A DNA stretch of 64,000 bases from Bacteroidota bacterium (GCA_018266455.1 JAFEAJ010000056.1:1-64000); one strand, 5' to 3'. Shown: positions 35,714 through 46,059, counted from the stretch's first letter. Notes: a model not told the origin generated them from the sequence alone. Program-made: numbers and translations.

Positions 35714-37966
35714 ATGAAAAAAAATATTCTCTTTTCTGCATTAATGCTTTTTTTGTATATCATTATTTGCCTGAAGCTTCCTGCACAAAATGCAGATAGG
35801 GCCATGCAAACATCCGGCCAGGGATTTTTCCAGGAATATCATGAAGCTTACCCGGTTGGCACTACGGAAAAAGAAAACAACATCAGGAGCATTGCCGTGG
35901 ATGGGGATAACAATGTGTACATCGCCAATGCCATAGGCGTTTTTCAAAAAAAAGATGGGCAGGCCTCATGGTCGCCCCTGCCCTTTGGTGATGCAGTTAA
36001 TGGGCCTGCATATTCGGTTGCAGTAGATAGTGGTCATCATGTTTTATGGATTGGCAACTGGAAAGGGCTTTTTAAATTCCACGACAATTCATTAGAACAA
36101 ATTATGGGCACTGAAGGGCCTGTGTCTGCCATTTGCTTATCGAAAGAAGGCGTATATGCATTAGGGCCTAAAGGCATTTGGCTATTCGATGGCAGCTCTT
36201 TGCAGCAAAAAAACTATGCTGTCGCAAAATCAGTGCGTGCTGCTATTTCCGACAATCATGAGGGGTTGTGGATAGCAAGCGATGTGGGGCTATATCATTC
36301 CAATGCTCAAAGAACAACTCATTTTTATAAGGCAGATATTCTATTAAGCGCAGGATTAAAAGGGCTCGCAGTTGACAACAATAACAATTTATGGGCTGCA
36401 GGATTAGGAGGTGTTTCAATGATTAAAAATGATAAACAACAACGCACCATCACACCGCGGCAAGGTTGCCCTTCGATTTATACTACATGCGTGAAAAAAG
36501 CCATCGATGGCACTATGTGGGTAGGAACAAAAGTTGGCGTTGTTAGATTTTCCCCGAATGGAACACATTCTCTTCTTTTCAGCAGGCGATGGCTGATGGA
36601 TGATGGCGTTAACGACATTGTTTTTGACAAAGAGGGCACTGCATGGATTGCCACACAACAAGGCGTCAGCGCTATTAAAAAAAGATGGATGACCCTATCA
36701 GCAAAACAAGACTATTTCTATGACGTGCTCATGCGAAGACATATTCGTGAGCCGTGGATTGCTGGGCAATGCCATTTGCTTTCCCCTGGAGATACAACAA
36801 GATGGCAGCCCGAAGACGATGACAATGACGGAGAATTTACTGCCAACTATTTGGCTATGGAATCTTTTCGATATGCTGTTACGCACGATGAAGAAGCAAG
36901 GGCAAAGGCTAAAAAAGCATTCCATTTTTTAAAACAACTGCAGGACATTACCAACGGCGATGGCTACTTCGCACGAAGCATCGTGCCTGTTGAATGGGCA
37001 GACAGGGTGCATGATAACAACAGGCCTTACAGTGAAAGGGACATAGCCGAAGAATTGGTGAATGACCCGAGATATAAACCCGTTGAAACACGCTGGCACA
37101 AATCCGCTGACGGAAAATGGCTATGGAAAGGCGATGCCAGCAGCGATGAATGGTGTGGCCACATGATGGGATACTTTTTTTATTATAATCTGGCAGCAGA
37201 CGAAGGCGAAAGGGAAATTATCCGTCGCCACGTGGCTTCATTAGTTGACCATTTGATCGCTCATGATTTTACCATGGTGGATGTAGATGGCACGCATACA
37301 CATTGGTCGGTCTGGTCGCCGGCATTATTGAACCACGACCCCGAATGGTCGCAAGACAAATATCAGAATTCGATGGAGCTGCTCACATTCTTAAAACTTG
37401 CTTATAGCCTTACAAAAGATGAAAAATACCAACAGCATTATTTGCACCTGATCAACAAAGAGCATTACCTCGAAAACATGTCGCACATCACAGCGCAAAA
37501 CCCAGCCTGGTTCATTTATTTTGATGTGATACTGCAAGCCTACCTCTATCCTATTTTGCTGCACTGCGAAAAAGACCCCAAGCTCCTTGCTTTCTACGAA
37601 AAACATATAGACAACTGGATGGAGCGCCGAAAGAACGACAAATGCCCTTTGATCAATTTTCTATATTCCTACGCAAGAAATAAAAAAGCAGGCGCTCAGG
37701 CTTCGGTCGATTTCCTTATCCATGCCCCGCTCGACCTGGTTGACTGGCCTATAGACCATAGCAAGAGAGAAGATATAAAACTGGTGCATGTTCCCGTGCT
37801 GGACGAATGGCAGGTAAATGAATTGCCGGATGCAAGCATACGGGCAACAGTCCGATGGGATAAAAACCCGTGGGCAGCCTTCAGTGGGTCGCCACAAACT
37901 GAGAAGGAGCCGGTATTCTGGCTATTGCCTTATTGGATGGGGCGCTATCTTAAAATGATTCAATAA
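35714..37966 (+). CDS. exported two-domain protein: beta-propeller plus helical-barrel (putative novel glycan-active enzyme), copy A
   Basis: 750 residues from ATG 35714 (a TTG two codons earlier is not preferred). Signal peptide about 1-22. Residues about 45-330 form a two-component-regulator-type propeller with repeated W-containing blades (NVYIANAIGVFQK, VLWIGNWKGLFKF, GLWIASDVGLYHS, NLWAAGLGGVSMI, TMWVGTKVGVVRF, TAWIATQQGVSAI). Residues about 350-750 are an all-helical region with DDDNDGEFTANYLAMESFRY, GDASSDEWCGHMMGY and the closing WLLPYWMGRYLK. No known catalytic family is recognised. It is paralogous to the next gene. Acidic clusters and position after GH20 suggest a glycoside hydrolase or lyase (inference). 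Confidence 0.75.
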   Translation: MKKNILFSALMLFLYIIICLKLPAQNADRAMQTSGQGFFQEYHEAYPVGTTEKENNIRSIAVDGDNNVYIANAIGVFQKKDGQASWSPLPFGDAVNGPAYSVAVDSGHHVLWIGNWKGLFKFHDNSLEQIMGTEGPVSAICLSKEGVYALGPKGIWLFDGSSLQQKNYAVAKSVRAAISDNHEGLWIASDVGLYHSNAQRTTHFYKADILLSAGLKGLAVDNNNNLWAAGLGGVSMIKNDKQQRTITPRQGCPSIYTTCVKKAIDGTMWVGTKVGVVRFSPNGTHSLLFSRRWLMDDGVNDIVFDKEGTAWIATQQGVSAIKKRWMTLSAKQDYFYDVLMRRHIREPWIAGQCHLLSPGDTTRWQPEDDDNDGEFTANYLAMESFRYAVTHDEEARAKAKKAFHFLKQLQDITNGDGYFARSIVPVEWADRVHDNNRPYSERDIAEELVNDPRYKPVETRWHKSADGKWLWKGDASSDEWCGHMMGYFFYYNLAADEGEREIIRRHVASLVDHLIAHDFTMVDVDGTHTHWSVWSPALLNHDPEWSQDKYQNSMELLTFLKLAYSLTKDEKYQQHYLHLINKEHYLENMSHITAQNPAWFIYFDVILQAYLYPILLHCEKDPKLLAFYEKHIDNWMERRKNDKCPLINFLYSYARNKKAGAQASVDFLIHAPLDLVDWPIDHSKREDIKLVHVPVLDEWQVNELPDASIRATVRWDKNPWAAFSGSPQTEKEPVFWLLPYWMGRYLKMIQ

Positions 37967-37998
37967 CATTATTTCAAAATACCTAAATCTGATTATCG

Positions 37999-40314
37999 AT
38001 GACTTATAAATTTCAGCATTTTTTTTATCCGGCATTGATGCTTTTAAATTTTTTTTCCTGTTCACCGCTCGGCGCACAACAAGCGCCTCGTCAGCCTGCT
38101 TATAAAGACACTTCGTTCCTACAACCTTTCAGCGTCAAATATTTCATTAATAGTGCGGATAATGTCTCATTGAACAAAGTATGCAGCGACCGCAATGGCG
38201 TAGTGCAAATATCTTCGTCAAAAGGCATTTTGAAAAAATCAGGCGGCCGGTTTTTATATCCCGGCGAATTGGTGCAGGATTACTCTTACTCGTGGATGGT
38301 TTATGAAAACATGAAAAGCATCGGGCTGTATCAAGATCAGTTTGTATATGCAGATGACAAAGCAATATTTAGCAATGCATGGGCAGGCAAGCTTTACGAC
38401 CGGCACAGCATGCCCGATGTAACCGTTTTTTGCGGGGGGAAAGATTTTTCTTTTCTTCTTTCCAACGGATTGTCGTTGCAGTACCTGAAAGGACCAAATA
38501 TATTATGGGAAGGCAATAGCAACGATAAGGTCGTGGATATTTTGTTCGACAATAAAAGAAATGTTTTTTGGATGCTCACCGATCGCAGTATAGAAGTTTT
38601 TGACCCATCGAAAAAAACAATTCAAACAAAGCTCAATACAGAAGGGCTTACCTGTTTTGCGATGGCAGGCAACAATGCACTGGTCATCGGCACGCACAAT
38701 GGTTATTTCAGGTTTGACATAAGTACAAATAAGCAGTCAGCCCAGAAAAGCAACCTGCCCTGCAATGACATTACTACAGTGAAAGAGATTGGCAATCATC
38801 TCTGGTTCGGTTCGGTAAATGGCGCATTCATGTTGCAGGATGATGGGAAATACAAATACTATGCATCCAAAAGATGGCTCCCGTCTGATAAGGTATCAGA
38901 CATTGCTGCCGGTGATGGCCATACTGTTTTGGTGCTTACAGACAAAGGGCTTGGTGAAATCATTTTTTCCGGGTCAACCCTTCTCGATAAAGCCATATAC
39001 TTCGAAAAACAAGTAAGGCTAAGGCACATCAGGTTCGGTTTAAATGCCACACTGGCGGGCTTAAAAAATGGCAATGTAGATTTAGGATCACTGGAAGATT
39101 CTGATAATGACGGGCTGTGGACATCGATGTATTTAGGCGCAGAAGCATTCAGGTATGCAGCAACAAAATCTTCCGAGGCGCTTGAAAATTGCAGGGAATC
39201 ACTGGATGCGATAGAAAGGCTGTACACAATCAATCCGCTGAAAGGTTTTCCTTCACGCTCGTTCGAAAGAAGAGGTTTTGAAATTTCTGATGTGCCCCTT
39301 CATGCAAAAAAAGGAAACCAGGACATTAAAGAAGAATACCCGGGAAACGCAGGCTCCAATGATAGCGCCGGGCCATGGAAACATGCCGGTGACCCGGAAT
39401 GGGATTGGAAATCTACCACCAGCAGTGATGAAGCAATTGGGCACATGTTTGTATTCGGGGTAATTGCTGAACTAATAGATGTTCCTGATATGAAAAATAA
39501 AGCCATCAGGCTAATGGATGCTTTGATGCAGCATATTGTAGATCATAACATGTACCTCGTTGACTGGGATGGCAAGCCAACCAAATGGGCAAGGTGGAAC
39601 CCGGAATATGTGAATGCAAGGCCAAAAACAGTGGGCGATAGAAAAATTACTTCATCGAATATTATTTCGATGCTTCAAACCGCCTGGCATTTTACGGGAA
39701 AGAAAATATACAAAGACAAAGCGTTTGAATTGATGAACAAATATGGCTATCTCGAAAACCTGTTACGGCCTATGAAAGAAATCGGTCATGCCCCGGCAGA
39801 TGCCGATGAATTAAGCAAAGACCTGTCTGACGGGTGGAACCACTCTGATGATGAAATGTATTTTCTTGGATATTGGGGGTTGTACAGGTATGCGCTAAAT
39901 GATACCCTGAAGGCTAAATTTAAAAAAGCGATCTTGGACCACTGGGAAATGGAACGGCCCGAAAAAGAAGCTGCATGGGACATTTTTACCGCCATCACCG
40001 GAGTAAGGGATTTCGATTTGAATGAGGCCGTATGGTACCTTCAAAAATACCCGATGGATATGATCGCCTGGAGGGTGCGCAACAGCGATAGAAAGGACAT
40101 TGAATTTCTGCCGAAAAATTTTCGCAACCAAACCATTAAAGAAGTATTGCCACCAGACGAATTGCCTATTGAAAGGCACAATGCGAACCGCTTTGGCCTT
40201 GATGGCGGCGATGAAAACGGCAGCTCAGAATACAGTGCAGGCGATATTTGGCTGCTCCCTTACTGGATGGGGAGGTACCTTAAAGTGATCAGCGCTCCTG
40301 ATAATAAAAAATAA
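37999..40314 (+). CDS. exported two-domain protein: beta-propeller plus helical-barrel (putative novel glycan-active enzyme), copy B
   Basis: 771 residues. The N-terminal signal has a possible lipobox (LLNFFSCSPLGAQQ). A more divergent propeller fills about 40-330. The helical domain follows with DSDNDGLWTSMYLGAEAFRY, WDWKSTTSSDEAIGHMFVFG, DHNMYLVDWDGKPTKWARWN and a C-terminal WLLPYWMGRYLK, all aligning with copy A. The S-S-D-E-x-x-G-H-M core, the DNDG motif and the closing WMGRYLK are conserved between the copies, marking likely functional residues. It begins 32 bp after copy A, so they are probably co-transcribed. Function unknown. Tandem divergence suggests two related substrates or exo/endo roles. 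Confidence 0.73.
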   Translation: MTYKFQHFFYPALMLLNFFSCSPLGAQQAPRQPAYKDTSFLQPFSVKYFINSADNVSLNKVCSDRNGVVQISSSKGILKKSGGRFLYPGELVQDYSYSWMVYENMKSIGLYQDQFVYADDKAIFSNAWAGKLYDRHSMPDVTVFCGGKDFSFLLSNGLSLQYLKGPNILWEGNSNDKVVDILFDNKRNVFWMLTDRSIEVFDPSKKTIQTKLNTEGLTCFAMAGNNALVIGTHNGYFRFDISTNKQSAQKSNLPCNDITTVKEIGNHLWFGSVNGAFMLQDDGKYKYYASKRWLPSDKVSDIAAGDGHTVLVLTDKGLGEIIFSGSTLLDKAIYFEKQVRLRHIRFGLNATLAGLKNGNVDLGSLEDSDNDGLWTSMYLGAEAFRYAATKSSEALENCRESLDAIERLYTINPLKGFPSRSFERRGFEISDVPLHAKKGNQDIKEEYPGNAGSNDSAGPWKHAGDPEWDWKSTTSSDEAIGHMFVFGVIAELIDVPDMKNKAIRLMDALMQHIVDHNMYLVDWDGKPTKWARWNPEYVNARPKTVGDRKITSSNIISMLQTAWHFTGKKIYKDKAFELMNKYGYLENLLRPMKEIGHAPADADELSKDLSDGWNHSDDEMYFLGYWGLYRYALNDTLKAKFKKAILDHWEMERPEKEAAWDIFTAITGVRDFDLNEAVWYLQKYPMDMIAWRVRNSDRKDIEFLPKNFRNQTIKEVLPPDELPIERHNANRFGLDGGDENGSSEYSAGDIWLLPYWMGRYLKVISAPDNKK

Positions 40315-40486
40315 TACTGCTGTTCACTGCATATTTTAAAATATTAAACCGTATAACCCTTTTATGGATCATGCCCTGCTCTCTTTCTGCAGGAAAATGA
40401 ACCGGAGTGAAACGCGCTATTGAATGACAGGGCGTATTTATACTTGTTATATACGAAAAGCATATAAAATTGATCAACCTAATGAA

Positions 40487-41587
40487 ATGCTACTAAATCA
40501 AAACAAAAGACTGATTTCGCTGGATGCGCTAAGAGGGTTCACCATCGCAGCCATGATATTAGTCAATTATCCGGGAAGTGAAAATGATGTTTTTTTTACA
40601 CTTCGGCATACCGAATGGAATGGCTTGTCATTTACTGATCAGATTGCCCCTTATTTTTTATATTTCGTTGGCGCCTCCATTGTTTTCGCTTATTCAAGAA
40701 GGGTCGCCGCAGGAGAACAGAAAAACAATCTTTACAAGAAAATATTTATTCGCTCTTTAAAAATATTTGCTGTTGGCATGTTCATGAACCTGATGCCTGA
40801 TTTTGATTTTCACAATATCCGGTGGACAGGAACTTTACATCGCATTGCCATCGTGTTCTTAGTCTGCGCAATACTGTATTTGAATACCAACTGGAAACAA
40901 CAGGCATGGATAGCCGTGATTCTATTGGTGGCCTACTGGCTTGCGCTGACATGCATCCCCACGCCAGGCATTGGCAAAGTGGTGCTGGAACCGGGCGTGA
41001 ACATTGTTGCCTGGGTCGATAACAAATTCCTGCCTGGCCGTATGTGGCGGGGCACCTGGGACCCTGAAAGCATTTTAACCAACATAACATCCGTAGTCAG
41101 TTGTATAACAGGCATGCTGGCAGGCAGGCTCATGCTGAGCAACAAAAGCCCAAATGAAAAAGTGAACTGCCTGATGACAGCAGGGACTTTTTCTGCGATA
41201 GCCGGGTATTTCTGGGGGCTTATTTTTCCTGTGAACGAAAATTTATGGACCAGCTCTTTTGTGCTGGTCACATCGGGTTTTGCATCTTTGCTGTTCGGCG
41301 CTTTTTATTTTCTTATAGACATCAAAGGGAAAACCTGGGGAACAAGGCCGGGGATTATTTTCGGCGCTAATGCCATTGCGGTTTATTTCCTTGCAGATGT
41401 GTGGGCAATATTTTTTTATGACTTAAAGTTCAGTGGTTCTTCGATAAATGAGAAATTTGTTAATGCCATGAGCCATGCCGGTGCTGGCTTGCAGTTCTCC
41501 AGCCTCGTTTATGCGCTGCTTTTTGTATGCTTCAATTTTATGCCGGCATGGATATTATTCAAGAAGAAAATTTTCATCAAACTATAA
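40487..41587 (+). CDS. NagX/DUF5009-type membrane acyltransferase-like protein
   Basis: 366 residues from ATG 40487 (MLLNQNKRLISLDALRGFTI). The upstream ATG at 40424 would add 21 polar residues before the canonical start and is unlikely. About ten membrane helices are seen. The SLDALRGFTIAAMILVNYPG motif, HTEWNGLSFTDQIAPYFLYF, a histidine-containing GTLHRIAIVFLVCAILYL and WTSSFVLVTSGFASLLFG are those of the heparan-alpha-glucosaminide N-acetyltransferase/NagX group. Family knowledge: transmembrane acetylation of amino sugars, or uncertain roles in GlcNAc loci. Supports an amino-sugar substrate for this locus. Confidence 0.85.
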   Translation: MLLNQNKRLISLDALRGFTIAAMILVNYPGSENDVFFTLRHTEWNGLSFTDQIAPYFLYFVGASIVFAYSRRVAAGEQKNNLYKKIFIRSLKIFAVGMFMNLMPDFDFHNIRWTGTLHRIAIVFLVCAILYLNTNWKQQAWIAVILLVAYWLALTCIPTPGIGKVVLEPGVNIVAWVDNKFLPGRMWRGTWDPESILTNITSVVSCITGMLAGRLMLSNKSPNEKVNCLMTAGTFSAIAGYFWGLIFPVNENLWTSSFVLVTSGFASLLFGAFYFLIDIKGKTWGTRPGIIFGANAIAVYFLADVWAIFFYDLKFSGSSINEKFVNAMSHAGAGLQFSSLVYALLFVCFNFMPAWILFKKKIFIKL

Positions 41588-41601
41588 TTTAAATAGATTT
41601 T

Positions 41602-42420
41602 ATGAGACGGAACATGATTTTGCTCTTTTGCTTATGCTGCTACGCGGAAGCCTTTTCACAAAGCGCTAAATTGCCGGTCGCCAGGCATAAATTTATTATC
41701 ATTGCGCACAGGGGCGATCATATAGAAGTGCCGGAAAACACCCTTGCGGCATACGAAAATGCAATCAGGCACGAAGCTGATTTTGTGGAAATCGACCTAA
41801 GGACAACAAAGGATAGTATACTCGTAATAATGCACGATGCTACTGTTGACAGGATGACCAACGGGAAGGGCAAAGTAAGTAACCTGAGTTTTGCAGAAAT
41901 CAGGCGGTTACAGATAACTGATAAAAAAAACGCTTCTTCAAAAAACTATTTGGTCCCAACTTTTGAAGAAGTGCTGAAAACATGCAGGAATAAAATTCAT
42001 ATCTATCTTGATTTTAAAAATGCAAGCGTTCAACAGGCATATAACATGATCAAAAAATATGGCATGAAAGACCAGGTGATTGTATACATTAATGAACCTT
42101 TTCAATATACCGAATGGCGAAAAACAGCTCCATCCATGCCGTTGATGGTAAGCCTGCCGGATGATATCAAATCGGAAGCTGCACTAAAAAGTTTCCTTGC
42201 AAAAAATCCGGTGGAATTGCTGGATGGTGATTATACTGACTATAACCAGGCCACATTGGCAGCAGCTAAACAGTTAGGCATTGCCGTTTGGCCGGATATA
42301 CAAAGTGCAGAAGAGCACAAGAACTGGGACAAAGCGATACTATTTGGGTTTACTGAAGGGTTGCAGACAGATCATCCCCAGGCATTGGCTGAGTATTTGA
42401 AAAAGAAAGGCCTGAGATAA
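41602..42420 (+). CDS. exported glycerophosphodiester phosphodiesterase family protein
   Basis: 272 residues with a signal peptide (about 1-19). GDPD motifs: the catalytic IIAHRGDHIEVPENTLAAYENA (two His/Arg/Glu positions), DFVEIDLRTTKDSILVIMHD with the metal-binding Glu-Asp and the second catalytic His, and IYLDFKNA. Ends 3 bp before the convergent aldose epimerase gene. Family knowledge: hydrolyses glycerophosphodiesters. Some Bacteroidota members in glycan loci may act on phosphodiester-linked sugars. It starts 14 bp after the NagX-like gene. Confidence 0.9.
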   Translation: MRRNMILLFCLCCYAEAFSQSAKLPVARHKFIIIAHRGDHIEVPENTLAAYENAIRHEADFVEIDLRTTKDSILVIMHDATVDRMTNGKGKVSNLSFAEIRRLQITDKKNASSKNYLVPTFEEVLKTCRNKIHIYLDFKNASVQQAYNMIKKYGMKDQVIVYINEPFQYTEWRKTAPSMPLMVSLPDDIKSEAALKSFLAKNPVELLDGDYTDYNQATLAAAKQLGIAVWPDIQSAEEHKNWDKAILFGFTEGLQTDHPQALAEYLKKKGLR

Positions 42421-42423
42421 AAA

Positions 42424-43377
42424 TCAGGGGCATTGCAACTGTAAAGCCATAACATAATTGTGCAATTGGCCTGGCTCAAGAATGGTCAGCCCCATTCCGT
42501 TATTGAAGCTGTCCGGAGCACTGCTCAGGTTTTCTACCGCAATACTATTTCGGTGAGGTGGCGTATAAATTTGCAGGTAAGGATAATTCTTAATGGCAAA
42601 AAAAGATACCTGCAGGCCATTTGCAGGATTACTGAGCATGCATACTGCCTCATCGTTATGTTGTTCCGAGAAAAAACAATTATCCAAAAAAGTATTGCCA
42701 ATCTTTTCGGGTTTCAAAAAATTTTTGTTGGCAATAAGCTTTCCCGTTGGTATCAATTCCGCATTAAACTCCACCATCCAGGGCGCAGTAAAATACATTT
42801 CCCAATCATTTACCTTTCCCCCTAAAGTAAAATAAGGGTGCCAGCCATCAGCCATTGGAATGCTTGCAGCCGATTCATTTTGCACCTTCGTTTCTATTTG
42901 CAAAAAACCATTTTCGCTCAATTCATATTTCACTGCACAGGTGTAATGAAAGGGGTATCCGGCGTCTTCAGCACGATAGCGAAACAACATGGTTGCGGAG
43001 GCCGAACAATCCGTGGCAGATTCATCGGTAACTTCAAAAGGTTTATCAGCAAGCAAACCGTGGATGGCCGAGCCATCCGAAAATTTTTTTTGGAATTCAA
43101 ATGCGCTGTTGCCGAAATGATATTTCCCTTTCCTGAGCCTGCAAACAAAAGGAGATAGCTTTGGCCCTTTATGTGATATTCTTAAATTTGTTTTTAAATC
43201 TTCAAGGCTGGCATAATTATCAATGACGTTGAACAGGCCAGACGGTGATGATATAACAAATGAATGCAATAAAGCGCCGAAGGAAGGAAGGATTGCTGCT
43301 TCAATTTTACTTTGCTTATCTGATAACACGATAAGCAAAAGGCCATTTTCTATCCTATGTTCTATGATAAATCTCAT
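42424..43377 (-). CDS. aldose 1-epimerase (mutarotase) family protein
   Basis: 317 residues from ATG 43377 (MRFIIEHRIENG). The open frame extends to 43416 but that start lies in an A/T-rich leader. The galactose-mutarotase fold shows in FGALLHSFVI, SPFVCRLRKGKYHFG, IHGLLADKPFEV with the catalytic His, PMADGWHPYFTLGG with the second His, and a C-terminal ENLSSAPDSFNNGMG containing the catalytic Glu region. Family knowledge: interconverts alpha and beta sugar anomers. Cytosolic, and convergent with the GDPD gene. Confidence 0.87.
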   Translation of the reverse strand: MRFIIEHRIENGLLLIVLSDKQSKIEAAILPSFGALLHSFVISSPSGLFNVIDNYASLEDLKTNLRISHKGPKLSPFVCRLRKGKYHFGNSAFEFQKKFSDGSAIHGLLADKPFEVTDESATDCSASATMLFRYRAEDAGYPFHYTCAVKYELSENGFLQIETKVQNESAASIPMADGWHPYFTLGGKVNDWEMYFTAPWMVEFNAELIPTGKLIANKNFLKPEKIGNTFLDNCFFSEQHNDEAVCMLSNPANGLQVSFFAIKNYPYLQIYTPPHRNSIAVENLSSAPDSFNNGMGLTILEPGQLHNYVMALQLQCP

Positions 43378-43429
43378 ACGTTTACTATCCTTTTTTAAAA
43401 AAAATACCTGGCGCAAAAATAGGCATTAA

Positions 43430-43573
43430 GAAACTGTTTAAAATTCATTTTAGAGATTTTGTATAATAGTCTTTTCCAAAGCTTGAAATCGCGGATGAAT
43501 GCTTACATTCAGTATTAGCTTTGGAAAAGTTGAAGCGGATTGGTGATTCAAAAAATTGTTTTTAAACAGGCTC
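43430..43573. mobile_element. MITE-like element, copy 1 (144 bp)
   Basis: Terminal inverted repeats are GAAACTGTTTAAAATTCATT (left, 43430-43449) and GAGCCTGTTTAAAAACAATT (right, read on the minus strand), flanked by TAA on both sides. An internal 12-bp perfect inverted repeat CTTTTCCAAAGC (43471-43482) / GCTTTGGAAAAG (43518-43529) makes most of the element foldable. No transposase. Related to copy 2 at 49852-50002. Confidence 0.75.
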
Positions 43574-43686
43574 TAATGTAGTGAATCATCTTCTTTTTCT
43601 ATTTTCATTACCAAAAATCTTCACACAAAAACGCAAAAGGATTTCCGGAACCTTTACCTTAGCGTTCTTTTTTAAAACCGCTCACG

Positions 43687-46059
43687 ATGAAAATGAAGTG
43701 CGCCTACTTCCTAACGTTAATGCTTACCTGTTATATGGCATCTGGCCAGCAAACAGCAAGGCTTTCAGGAAAAATTACCGGCCGAAATTCAAGACCGGTG
43801 AGCAATGCTACGGTAACGTTATTGAACACCAATATGGCTGCCATCTCTGACAGTGCGGGGCATTATTCCATTGAAGGCGTTAATACCGGGACCTACACCA
43901 TTGCTGTTTCTGCAATCGGGTATGCAACATTAAATACCAGAGTGCTTGTTCCTGCAAGTGAAAACCATGGCGCTGACTTTCAGTTGGCTGAGGATGGAGA
44001 GCAGCTCGGCGCAGTCATTGTATCAGCAGAAAAAAAAGAGAGCAGCCTGCAAAATACCCCGGCAAGCATTTCGGTGCTCACGGCAAAAGATATCGAAGAA
44101 TTCAGGTTGTGGAACAATAAAGACCTTAGCGCTATCATCCCGAACTTATATGCCGGCAACCCCGGCGATGGGAGGAATGTGATTTCCATCAGGGGCATCA
44201 CCTCTTCATCGTATGACCCTGCAGTTGCGACCTACATAGATGGGGTGAACCAGTTTACTTTAGACACTTATATCCCCCAACTTTTTGATGTAGCCAGGAT
44301 AGAAGTGCTTAGAGGCCCGCAGGGGACCTTATATGGAAGGAATGCTATGGGCGGTGTGATCAATATCATCACCAAACAGCCAACAAATAAAACAAGCGGC
44401 TATGCTGAAATCAGCGAAGGCAATTATGGCGAGCAGCGTTACCTGGCAGGGTTTAAAATGCCCATTGTGAAAAATAAATTTTTTTTGGGGGCTTCCCTGT
44501 TATACGAAGGGTTGAATGGCTATTACTACAATCAATACACCCATTCGAGCTTCGACAAGCAACATAGCATTGGCGGTAATTATTACCTGAAATACCTTGC
44601 TAATAATAACTGGGCCATCACGCTCAATATAAAACACATTGCAAACCGGAATTTCGGGTCATTTCCATTAGCAGGCAACGTCAAAAGTGCTTTCAAGCAT
44701 CCTTTTGTGCTGAACCAAAATGCTGTGGCAAAACTGGTAGATAACATCTTCAACAGCTCGTTGTCACTGAATTATTCAGGACGCCATTTCAATTTCAACG
44801 CCCAGTCATCCTATCAATCCAATTACAGGTATTACGCAACACCGATCGATGGCGATTTTTCTCCGTTGGATGCAGTAACGATCATCAACAACTATGGCAA
44901 CAAATGGAACAAAGTGAGCATTTTCACGCAAGAACTCAAATTCACTTCGCCTGCAGCTTCGGTATCGCCCATCAAATGGACAACAGGCGCTTATTTTTTC
45001 TATCAACATACGCCAAACAAACAGGCCACTCATTTTGGAAAAGATGCGGCATTGATCGGCTCGCCCGATTCTAACTATTCCATCATCAACACTACTACTG
45101 CAAAAGCTTATGGCGCGGCTTTATATGCACAGGCCACTTATTCAGTAAATAAAACAATAGACTTTGTAGCGGGCCTTCGCTACGATTATCAATATTCAAA
45201 AGAAGAGGTGCTGGGAGAATATCAGCCCGATTCATCACCAACACCTGTATTCCAGACGCAACCGGATACTTCAGGGCATGCATCATACAGCGCTTTTTCT
45301 CCAATGGCGAGTTTTGTTCTGCATGCATCAAAAAATACCCACCTTTTTGCTACCTATACCAGGGGGTACAGGACTGGCGGGCTAACCCAGCTCGGCACTG
45401 ACCCAACACAACCGCCATTGGTTGCCTACCAACCTGAGTACAGCAACAATTTTGAAGCAGGCATTAAGAACACTTTATTCAATAGCCGGCTTAGAGCAAA
45501 TATTTCTTTCTTTTACACCAATATCACCAATGTGCAGGTGCCGACGTTGATATTGCCTTCAGCCATTACTGTTACAAAAAATGCAGGCGGATTAACAAGC
45601 AAAGGCTTCGATGCCGAGATCACGGGTTATATCATCAAAGGCATAGAAGCGTCTTACAATTTTGGATATACAAATGCCAAATACACCCAACTGGACCTGT
45701 CAGAAAACGGGAACGCAGTCAATTTAAAAGGGAATAAACAAATCTTTACGCCGGATATCACTTCAATGTTTGCAGTGCAATACAGTTTACCGGTAAATGA
45801 ACAGCAATCGGTAAAAATTATTTTGCGCGGCGAGTGGTTCTATATTGGCAAAGAATATTTTGACCTGGCGAATACGATCAGCCAGTCTTCGTATCATTTA
45901 TTAAATAGCAGGATAGGCATTGCTGTTAAAAATTACGGATTGTATTTCTGGGGAAGGAACCTCACCAATGTAAAATACATTGCCTATGCTTATGATTTCG
46001 GGGCTGTGCATTTAGGCAATCCCCAAACTTATGGAGCAACGTTCAGCGCTTCATTCTAA
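43687..46059 (+). CDS. TonB-dependent outer membrane receptor
   Basis: 790 residues. Signal peptide about 1-20, a carboxypeptidase-regulatory-like domain (RLSGKITGRNSRPVSNATVTL, about 25-100), the plug (SSLQNTPASISVLTAKDIEE, NVISIRGITSSSYDPAVATY, RIEVLRGPQGTLYGRNAMGG, VINIITKQP) and a 22-strand-type barrel ending GATFSASF. The plug resembles siderophore/vitamin-type receptors more than SusC. No SusD partner is adjacent. The import target could be iron chelates or a small glycan. It is preceded by a MITE-like element, with about 110 bp left for a promoter. Confidence 0.92.
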   Translation: MKMKCAYFLTLMLTCYMASGQQTARLSGKITGRNSRPVSNATVTLLNTNMAAISDSAGHYSIEGVNTGTYTIAVSAIGYATLNTRVLVPASENHGADFQLAEDGEQLGAVIVSAEKKESSLQNTPASISVLTAKDIEEFRLWNNKDLSAIIPNLYAGNPGDGRNVISIRGITSSSYDPAVATYIDGVNQFTLDTYIPQLFDVARIEVLRGPQGTLYGRNAMGGVINIITKQPTNKTSGYAEISEGNYGEQRYLAGFKMPIVKNKFFLGASLLYEGLNGYYYNQYTHSSFDKQHSIGGNYYLKYLANNNWAITLNIKHIANRNFGSFPLAGNVKSAFKHPFVLNQNAVAKLVDNIFNSSLSLNYSGRHFNFNAQSSYQSNYRYYATPIDGDFSPLDAVTIINNYGNKWNKVSIFTQELKFTSPAASVSPIKWTTGAYFFYQHTPNKQATHFGKDAALIGSPDSNYSIINTTTAKAYGAALYAQATYSVNKTIDFVAGLRYDYQYSKEEVLGEYQPDSSPTPVFQTQPDTSGHASYSAFSPMASFVLHASKNTHLFATYTRGYRTGGLTQLGTDPTQPPLVAYQPEYSNNFEAGIKNTLFNSRLRANISFFYTNITNVQVPTLILPSAITVTKNAGGLTSKGFDAEITGYIIKGIEASYNFGYTNAKYTQLDLSENGNAVNLKGNKQIFTPDITSMFAVQYSLPVNEQQSVKIILRGEWFYIGKEYFDLANTISQSSYHLLNSRIGIAVKNYGLYFWGRNLTNVKYIAYAYDFGAVHLGNPQTYGATFSASF

